Source: Nitrospirota bacterium (lineage in GTDB: Bacteria > Nitrospirota > JACRHL01). From it: a DNA stretch of 64,000 nucleotides. A program made the translations under genes and the position numbers. The DNA is taken from the NCBI GenBank assembly GCA_029858285.1, contig JAOUFN010000006.1, positions 1 to 64,000 of the forward strand, given 5' to 3'. Below, in pieces: positions 58,466 to 64,000 of the stretch. Position 1 is the stretch's first letter. Every line of letters begins with the position of its first letter. The notes beneath the pieces were generated by a model. It saw only the letters and a list, made by a program, of their open reading frames with translations. It was not told where the DNA came from and ran no database searches.

Positions 58466-59164
58466 ATGGTGCGCATGGATGCCAAATCGATCCGTCGTCA
58501 AAATTTGTTGCACCTGATCGCCGAGGCGGGGGGGCAGAAAAAACTGGCGGGCCGCACCGCTGTCAACCCGGCCTACCTCAGTCAGATATTGAGTGACAAA
58601 ACCCCCCGTACCATGGGGGATGATGTTGCCCGCCGTCTGGAGCGGGGCATGGACAAGCCGCACGGCTGGATGGACGTCACTCACGCCGAAATGGACATGG
58701 TCGCCAGCGGTTCCTGGGCCCGGGAGGCACGCAGCCGCTACGGGCAGGGGCGCCCCGCCCCGCTCCCGCCGATGGCGACACGCGTGCCATTGATCAGTTG
58801 GTCCACTGCCGGTCGCTGGCCAGAGGTAGTGTCTGCCCCCGGACCGGGAGACGTCACCGACTGGGTGGACACCGCACGGCGGGTAGGCCGCAACGCATTT
58901 GCCGTGCGGGTGCATGGGGACAGCATGGAGCCCAAGTGCCCGGATGGGGCCATCATCATGGTGGATCCGGGGGTGGAAGCCACCAACGGTTCGCTGGTGG
59001 TGGTGCGACTGGGGGGGGATGGCGAGGCCACCTTCAAGAAACTGGTCATCGAGGGGGGGCGGCGTTACCTGGCCCCCCTCAATCCCCGTTACCCGGTACT
59101 CGAAATTACCTCCCCTGCCACCATCTGCGGGGTGGTGCGCCAGATTATCATCGACCTCGACTAA
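58466..59164 (+). CDS. Phage CI-type repressor with S24 autoprotease domain
   Basis: A 232-residue protein. The N-terminal HTH is QKKLAGRTAVNPAYLSQILS (about 24-43). The linker holds the cleavage site Ala115-Gly116 (WSTAGRWPE). The S24/LexA-like domain follows with the nucleophile in VHGDSMEPKCPDG (Ser153) and the general base Lys at 191/192 (ATFKKLV). Such repressors keep prophages silent and are cleaved during the SOS response. The start at ATG 58466 is chosen to include the full HTH; ATG 58475 is possible. It is divergent from the Cro-like gene. Confidence 0.92.
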   Translation: MVRMDAKSIRRQNLLHLIAEAGGQKKLAGRTAVNPAYLSQILSDKTPRTMGDDVARRLERGMDKPHGWMDVTHAEMDMVASGSWAREARSRYGQGRPAPLPPMATRVPLISWSTAGRWPEVVSAPGPGDVTDWVDTARRVGRNAFAVRVHGDSMEPKCPDGAIIMVDPGVEATNGSLVVVRLGGDGEATFKKLVIEGGRRYLAPLNPRYPVLEITSPATICGVVRQIIIDLD

Positions 59165-59592
59165 AGTTGGTTTCAACCGGACAACGCCCGCCGGACAACG
59201 CCCGCGTAGTCAGCGGCCCACAGGCTGCGGGAACGATGTTCCCGACAGGGGAACATCCAGAATAAAGTGAAACTTCCGTAGCGGAGAGCTATTGTCTCGG
59301 CGGAACGGATTGGGCTATGTTGGGGGCGGTGTCGCCCTGCGGTTCCGACCGCGAGACCGGGCGGACGCCCTGATTCTCCGACGTACCGGGTCAGCCGTGC
59401 CCCACGGGCAAGGACTGCACACCCCGGCGCAGGTCAGGCGTCCGTGACAGCAATGCACCGCCCGGTGTCGGCTGTCATCCGGCAGAAGGGGGCCAGCCGG
59501 AGCCGCAGGGTGGCACCACCCCTGTCCCGTTCGCAGGGGGATTTTTTGTTCCCCGGCAGTCCCCATTAAAAACACTCTTCACCCCGATCCTT
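59165..59592. other. Intergenic region with dyads after the repressor gene
   Basis: It contains a 14-base direct repeat (CCGGACAACGCCCG, 59178-59206) and overlapping dyads GGGAAC-GAT-GTTCCC (59229-59243) and GATGTTCCC-N5-GGGAACATC (59235-59257). These could be a terminator-like structure or operators (spacing differs from the LexA consensus). No convincing gene is present. Confidence 0.45.
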
Positions 59593-60324
59593 TCAGGTGG
59601 AATCGTCCCCCGATCCGCCCGGAGCACCGGGAAGGGGTGGTGTCGCCAGCAGGCTCAGGGCCGACAGCGGTCCCTGGAGCAGCACAGGGCGCAGTGCCGG
59701 GTCGAGCCAGGCAAGCACCTCCTGCATTCCCTCCGGGTTCATGGCCGTGCATCCGGCGGTCGAATCTCCCGCAGCCCGCCACACATGCATGAAGATGGCG
59801 CTACCGGCACCGGGACGAACCGGACCCAGGTTGTAATGCACCACCAGACCCATTGAATATTGGGCGTCGTCCCGGCGCATCCGTTCCCAGCAACGCCAGC
59901 GGGTGGCGGGATCCTCTCCCGCAGGCAGAGTGACCCAGCGGTTGTACTCCGGAGCCTCCGGGGCGTCCACCCAAAAGTCCCGATCCGTGGCCTGCCGATA
60001 AGGCAGGCGGCAACCGGCGGGCGGTCCGGAGGCATACCCAAAAGCCGGGCCCAAACCAAAAATCCCCACTGGTGAACAGCCATCCCCCTCGGTCTTTACC
60101 GGATCGGCACGCCTGCCCCCTGGCCGCCGGGAGCCCCATGCAAAGCCGCCGCGCCCGAAGCTGACCCCAATGGTATCGCCCTCCCGCGGCCGCCATCCCG
60201 TGTCATTCCGCGACAGGAGTTGCAGCTCTCCCCGGGTGTCACGCCAGTCCGTGGCGGTGGCCAACAGCACCTGTCGGTGCCTTGTGGGCAGGCTTTCCAG
60301 AATTGTGCTGACGGCGGCATCCAT
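59593..60324 (-). CDS. L,D-transpeptidase (YkuD) family protein
   Basis: A 243-residue protein. The sequence fits the YkuD-like family with a QVLLATATDWRDTRGELQLL strand pair, VKTEGDGCSPVGIFGLGPAF, and the catalytic block SAIFMHVWRAAGDSTAGCTA with His before and Cys at the GC. These enzymes form 3-3 crosslinks or attach proteins to peptidoglycan. No signal peptide is visible with the only possible start (ATG 60324), which is odd for a periplasmic enzyme. It may be cytoplasmic or the export signal may be lost. A perfect dyad lies 120 bases upstream. Confidence 0.82.
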   Translation of the reverse strand: MDAAVSTILESLPTRHRQVLLATATDWRDTRGELQLLSRNDTGWRPREGDTIGVSFGRGGFAWGSRRPGGRRADPVKTEGDGCSPVGIFGLGPAFGYASGPPAGCRLPYRQATDRDFWVDAPEAPEYNRWVTLPAGEDPATRWRCWERMRRDDAQYSMGLVVHYNLGPVRPGAGSAIFMHVWRAAGDSTAGCTAMNPEGMQEVLAWLDPALRPVLLQGPLSALSLLATPPLPGAPGGSGDDST

Positions 60325-60445
60325 GACAGCAGGAATTAGACCGCGTGACCCGCGCGGGACGCAAGGTGACGCGGTGGGAGGGAGGTCGGGGACTCCGGAC
60401 GGATCCGGCGGGACGATTCCTCAAGCGTGTTCGGGAGCGTACCGA

Positions 60446-60474
60446 TGTACAAAATGGGGGAGGGATTTTGTACA
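60446..60474. promoter_or_regulatory. Perfect 10-bp inverted repeat upstream of the YkuD-like gene
   Basis: TGTACAAAAT-N9-ATTTTGTACA. It lies about 120 bases upstream of the L,D-transpeptidase start (minus) and about 210 bases upstream of the 26-residue peptide gene (plus), so it could be an operator for either. Confidence 0.65.
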
Positions 60475-60558
60475 CGGCCTCCGAAAAATATACGCAGCCC
60501 AACCGAATTCCGGCATCGCCTGGGGGTGGACGGATTTCTGTTGAGTTAAAATAACTTG

Positions 60559-60587
60559 TTGAAAATAAAAAGATAAGGTGCTAGCCT
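60559..60587 (+). promoter_or_regulatory. Possible sigma-70 promoter for the 26-residue peptide
   Basis: TTGAAA and TAGCCT are separated by 17 bases in a strongly AT-rich stretch (60535-60590). The -10 match is weak. An inverted TAGCC/GGCTA follows at once. Confidence 0.4.
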
Positions 60588-60685
60588 GACGCCGGCTAGG
60601 CCCTATCACTATGAAATGGTCTGCTCCTTGCAGACACTTCCGCGTCAGACCTTGATAAAGGGGGGGACCCCCGAGGAATCGCGCT

Positions 60686-60766
60686 ATGCCAGTTTTCGCC
60701 CAAATATTTTGCATCACCTGTTTTGCCGCAGCCGCCATGGGGTGGTTGATGCTGCTGGCGGGATAG
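60686..60766 (+). CDS. 26-residue predicted membrane peptide
   Basis: ATG 60686 encodes 26 residues, nearly all hydrophobic (MPVFAQIF..., AAAAMGWLMLLAG), ending at TAG 60766. GAGGA lies 9 bases before the start. Upstream is an AT-rich promoter-like region. Peptides of this size often bind a larger membrane complex. It is similar in size and hydrophobicity to the peptide at 63872. The evidence is only ribosome site, length and hydrophobicity. The flanks 60767-60991 hold no other gene. Confidence 0.45.
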   Translation: MPVFAQIFCITCFAAAAMGWLMLLAG

Positions 60767-60991
60767 ACCGGGCCAAACCAGGATAGAACGGGACGGTCCG
60801 CCATCCCGCCGAGCGTCGGGCAGGCCGTGGGACGTCGGCTCATCCTCCGCCAATCTCCGAATCAGATATTTTTATTCCCTGGCCTGTAGTGGGCTCTGTG
60901 TCCCGTAGCGGAATGGACACACCGGGCCGGAACCTGGTCTCCCGGTGGCACCCGCACCGATCCGCAGACCGATCACCCCATCCACATAAAC

Positions 60992-62707
60992 TCAGTTTGG
61001 TTTGTCTTTTTTTCCGGGCTTCGTGCTGGCCGTCTCGGCGCGCCGGGAATCCTTGGTCTGAGATTTGGACTTAACCCCCTTGGCCGGGGTTTTCTTGCCT
61101 CCGGCGAGCGGGGGGACGGGGGCGGAATCTCCGGCCAGCACCACCCGGTTTCGGCCACCGTTCTTGGCCTGATACAGCGCCCGGTCGGCGGCCTCCAGCA
61201 ATTGTTGCGGGGTGATCGCCGAGGTCATTTGTGGTGAGGCCACGCCGATGGACAAGGTGGTGGAAACGGCTTGCCCGCCCGCGTCCACGGCCATCTGCTC
61301 CGCCTGTTCCCGCAGCCGTTCGGCCAGGGCGAGGGCGTGCTCTCCGGTGGTTTGCGGCAGGATGATGGCCAGTTCCTCGCCACCGTACCGTGCCGCCAGA
61401 TCCACCTTACGGGTGTGCCGGATGACCAGCTTGGCCAATTCGATCAAATATTGATCACCCACCTGATGGCCATGGGTATCGTTGACGCGTTTGAAATGAT
61501 CCACGTCGATCAGCAGCAGGGACAGGGGCAGATCGTAATAGGTCACAGCACGCTGAAATTCCTCTTCCAGGCGGCGATCGAACTGGGAGCGGTTGTAGAG
61601 GCCCGTCAAGCCGTCAAACAGGGCCATCTGTTCCAGCTTGCCCTCGAATTCCTTGCGTTCGGTGATGTCGCGGAAATTCAGTACCATGCCCGCCAGTTCC
61701 CCCTCATGGCCCAGCAATGGAGAGGCGGTCAACTCAACAGGACAACGGCTGCCGTCGCTGGCCAGCACGCTCAGATCCTTCATGGTGAGGGAAGTCTCTT
61801 CCGCCACCACTTCGTACAGGATATGGCGGGACGAGGGGTGTTCCCGGGTGCCGTCCAGGCGCAGCACCTCCTCAATGGAGCGATGCATGGCCTCGTCCCG
61901 GGGGATACCGGTGAGGTGTTCGGCGGACGGATTGATGACCGTGACCGTGCCCTTGCGGTCGGTGGCGATCACCCCCTCGCCCACGCTGCGCAGTACGGTG
62001 AAGATCAACTGTTTGTCGTTTTCACGGGCACGCAGGTTGGCGTCCAGCAGCGCCGATGTCTGGCGAGAGCGCAGCCACTCGAAGCGGAAGAACAGGGCCG
62101 CTGTCAGCAACCCCAGAAGGGTGCAGGTGAAGATCAGCGCCACCTGGGTGCGCACAAAGGAACGAAATTTGTTGTCGATGGCTCGGCGCAGGGCGGCATC
62201 GGTGCGCTGCATGGACAGATTGAACGAGGTCCAGGCACCCTCGAAAGCGGAGTTGGCGTTACCCCCGTGATCTGCTACCTCCCGGTTTATGGCAGAAAGG
62301 TACAGGCGGCGTTTGGCGGCGTCCTGAAACTCGTCCAGGCGTGCCAGGGTGCGGCGCAATTGGCGGTTGACCTCGGGATCGTCGATGGGGGTGATGTGCC
62401 AGTCTCCGTCGTGTCCCCCCTCCAGCAAGGCGGTGGTGAGCCACTCCGACTGCCCCAGATGGGCACGCACCTCCTCGAAGCGGCTCTTGGGATCTCCGGC
62501 CAGAATTTCGTCCAGCACCAGGTGGGCGCGCACCACCTGCACCTCAATTTCAGCCGCGGCGCGCAGTTGTGGCAGGTTGACCTCCTGGATGCGGGAACCG
62601 GTGTACAGGACGTACCCCATCCCTGCCAGCACAAACAGTGTCAGCACTAGGGAAATCACCGGACTGCGCCCGGTAACGGCCACGTTTCTGAATTCGAGGC
62701 CCTTCAT
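60992..62707 (-). CDS. Diguanylate cyclase with periplasmic sensor, PAS and GGDEF domains
   Basis: A 571-residue protein. Membrane helix 1 lies at about 15-35 (ISLVLTLFVLAGMGYVLYTG), then a periplasmic helical domain to about 180, and helix 2 near 190-210 (LIFTCTLLGLLTAALFF). A PAS domain occupies about 230-355 (VGEGVIATDRKGTVTVINPS) and the GGDEF domain about 365-530. The active site is GGEEL at 442-446, and an intact inhibitory I-site RKVD lies at 433-436. It makes cyclic di-GMP and is feedback-inhibited. A Lys-rich tail (GKKTPAKGVKSKSQTKD) ends it. GCGGAG upstream supports the start at 62707. Confidence 0.93.
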   Translation of the reverse strand: MKGLEFRNVAVTGRSPVISLVLTLFVLAGMGYVLYTGSRIQEVNLPQLRAAAEIEVQVVRAHLVLDEILAGDPKSRFEEVRAHLGQSEWLTTALLEGGHDGDWHITPIDDPEVNRQLRRTLARLDEFQDAAKRRLYLSAINREVADHGGNANSAFEGAWTSFNLSMQRTDAALRRAIDNKFRSFVRTQVALIFTCTLLGLLTAALFFRFEWLRSRQTSALLDANLRARENDKQLIFTVLRSVGEGVIATDRKGTVTVINPSAEHLTGIPRDEAMHRSIEEVLRLDGTREHPSSRHILYEVVAEETSLTMKDLSVLASDGSRCPVELTASPLLGHEGELAGMVLNFRDITERKEFEGKLEQMALFDGLTGLYNRSQFDRRLEEEFQRAVTYYDLPLSLLLIDVDHFKRVNDTHGHQVGDQYLIELAKLVIRHTRKVDLAARYGGEELAIILPQTTGEHALALAERLREQAEQMAVDAGGQAVSTTLSIGVASPQMTSAITPQQLLEAADRALYQAKNGGRNRVVLAGDSAPVPPLAGGKKTPAKGVKSKSQTKDSRRAETASTKPGKKDKPN

Positions 62708-62997
62708 CAGGGTCTCCGCGCGTCTCCTTTCCCGCCGCATGCCCAGGGCACACGACGCCTTCCCCATGACCACAGGTGGTGCGCCATCCGGTCGTCCACC
62801 TGCCCGGACGGGCCGGAGGGCAACGCGGATCGGGCGCTACAACTCGCAGGTCTTATCGGAAAATACCCGGCGAACATGCAGGAATGGCACTGAAAAATCG
62901 CATTTTTTTCGGCACTGGAGCAGGATTTTGAGTGGCGCGGCGGATCGGGAGCGGATCGGATATGATGTCGGTGCGTTTACCTCACTCTGACGGCGGG

Positions 62998-63615
62998 ATG
63001 GGCATGCACACTGGGCACAGGGCAACAACCCGGGGATTGGCACGTTGCGCGGCCCGTACAATCGGTGCCCTGGCCTTGCTGGCGGCCATGATGTGTGCGG
63101 GCTGCGCGCTCTCCGGCCATAACACCGTGGAGCCGGGCGCCGCCCGGGTGGTCGTCGCCGATCGTCAGGATGCCGTGGCGCATTTTCTGAGCGGCCGGGA
63201 ACTGCAACCGCTGGAGGGGGTGTGGGTGTGGTGGGACGACTCCTTCGAGGTGGCGATCATCCCCAACCGTACCGGGACATTTCCTGAACACGAATTTGTG
63301 GCGGTGGTCACCGCCTCTCAGGTTTCCGGCTGGCAGCGGCCGGGGCGAGTGCAGATGTTCATCCGTGCCACCGCCTGCGATCCGGTGTACACGGTGCGCA
63401 TCGGCTATCCGGATTTCCGCACCGGCGGCGGCCGCTTGACCCGAATGAGCCCCGACCGCCTGAAACTGCAATTCACCTTGGGTGATCAGGTGGGGGAAGC
63501 GGAACTATACCGCGTCCAACCCTCAGGCTCCCTCGCACCCTCCGGAACCGGGACTGCCGGAACCTCCACCACCACTGCGGGGGAATGTCTTCCGGGCGGG
63601 CCGGAAAAAGGGTAA
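62998..63615 (+). CDS. Lipoprotein of unknown function
   Basis: A 205-residue predicted lipoprotein: signal TIGALALLAAMMCAGC with lipobox CAGC near residue 36. The mature part is beta-rich (LEGVWVWWDDSFEVAIIPNR) with a FTLGDQVGEAELYRVQ strand pair and a Ser/Gly/Thr-rich tail. The start is uncertain: ATGs at 62962 and 63004 are also in frame, and none has a strong ribosome site. The gene is divergent from the GGDEF gene. Confidence 0.65.
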   Translation: MGMHTGHRATTRGLARCAARTIGALALLAAMMCAGCALSGHNTVEPGAARVVVADRQDAVAHFLSGRELQPLEGVWVWWDDSFEVAIIPNRTGTFPEHEFVAVVTASQVSGWQRPGRVQMFIRATACDPVYTVRIGYPDFRTGGGRLTRMSPDRLKLQFTLGDQVGEAELYRVQPSGSLAPSGTGTAGTSTTTAGECLPGGPEKG

Positions 63616-63754
63616 AAAGGGAAGCCGATTTCCCAGCAAACACCCCGTGGAAGGCCGCCCGTGCCTCGTGAACCAGCCGGAGAACTGCCCTGCCGTCTGC
63701 GGCGGGACAGGTAAAAACAGTATAAAAACATGGCTGTTTGAGAGGGGGTAGGGA

Positions 63755-63773
63755 GGCGCCATCCGATGGCGCC
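63755..63773. promoter_or_regulatory. Perfect 8-bp dyad in the leader of the second small peptide
   Basis: GGCGCCAT-CCG-ATGGCGCC. It lies between a TATAAA box (near 63722) and the peptide start at 63872 and could be an operator or RNA hairpin. Confidence 0.45.
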
Positions 63774-63871
63774 AGGCGATGGTCCGGGACTTGCTGCTGG
63801 TTCTGTGAGCCGGGCCATTCCGGCGCTGTCGGCGGATGTGTTTCCGCCCTCCACCCGACGAGGTCAGGGCC

Positions 63872-63952
63872 ATGTTGAATGTGTTTCCGTTCGCCTGCAC
63901 CGTTTCCATCCTGCTGTTGGCCATGGTGTGGGCCGAGCTTTACGTCGACTGA
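63872..63952 (+). CDS. 26-residue predicted membrane peptide
   Basis: ATG 63872 encodes MLNVFPFACT followed by VSILLLAMVWAELYVD and stops at TGA 63952. It is a single hydrophobic helix with an acidic C-terminus. GAGG lies 11-14 bases before the start. It matches the length of the peptide at 60686 exactly (26 residues), though the sequences are not clearly related. The gene is supported only by these signals. Confidence 0.42.
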   Translation: MLNVFPFACTVSILLLAMVWAELYVD

Positions 63953-64000
63953 TCCGCATCCGCAGATTGTTCCCGCAGTCATGACGGGCCCCCGCGTCTT

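Noticed and set aside
32829-59164. A complete prophage spanning both phage regions
   Set aside because: No integrase, capsid, scaffold or tail gene and no att duplication was seen. The 18 kb between the modules is dominated by envelope TPR genes.
1-64000. tRNA, rRNA or riboswitch genes
   Set aside because: No cloverleaf T-loop signature, rRNA-like stretch or known riboswitch core was recognised while reading both strands. A covariance-model search would be needed to exclude small RNAs.

Overview
The window is about 64 kb of very GC-rich DNA from a Gram-negative bacterium. Outer-membrane barrels, many lipoproteins with clear lipoboxes, sigma-54 promoters, PmbA/TldD proteins and an MFS/FNT/MipA envelope set all point to Pseudomonadota (Proteobacteria). 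The class cannot be fixed from sequence reading alone. No rRNA or tRNA gene was seen. Coding is dense, and unusually many short tandem repeats lie at gene ends and between genes.

Left part (1-32.8 kb), mostly chromosomal. It opens with the trailing end of a CRISPR-like array (36-bp repeats, exact 30-bp spacers) that runs off the left edge. Then come small metal/redox genes (MTH1187-type, His-tailed cupin, PCP_red domain, zinc ribbon), a PmbA homologue, a four-gene GldA/F/G-like ABC operon with a DUF4340 protein, an MFS permease, a Nudix hydrolase, a formate/nitrite channel and a MipA/OmpV barrel. An ECF sigma factor and a zinc-finger anti-sigma-like protein follow. Two perfectly spaced sigma-54 promoters lie in this stretch and a third lies at 17.3 kb. 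Next are moeA/mobA, a tldD/tldE pair, a CapA-like lipoprotein, a 985-residue lipoprotein next to a tiny lipoprotein with a HExxH motif, a SurA-like protein, an RDD protein, an MBL-fold lipoprotein, a protein with two Cdc48-N-like domains fused to VWA, a membrane-anchored J-domain protein and an IalB-like lipoprotein.

Middle part (32.8-38.3 kb) is a compact minus-strand phage packaging/lysis module: a small Cys-rich protein, a holin, a TM/coiled-coil protein, TerS, a 55-residue TM protein, TerL and portal. No capsid, tail or integrase gene is visible. From 38.6 to 54.5 kb is an island of TPR and SEL1 proteins, most with signal peptides. It also holds a membrane-anchored ClpP-like protease, another tiny membrane protein related to the phage-module one, and a 1224-residue protein that joins a catalytically dead serine-recombinase domain, a repetitive low-complexity middle and a C-terminal TPR domain.

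Right part (55.8-64 kb) holds a phage lysogeny-type switch: a Cro/YdaS-like gene, a replication-type gene and an HTH gene on the minus strand, divergent from an S24 repressor. After it come an L,D-transpeptidase-like protein, a PAS-GGDEF diguanylate cyclase, a lipoprotein, and two 26-residue predicted membrane peptides.

Gene-poor stretches lie at 50.9-52.4, 54.5-55.8, 56.1-56.7 and 57.9-58.5 kb. They hold hairpins, promoters and dyads but no convincing protein gene.
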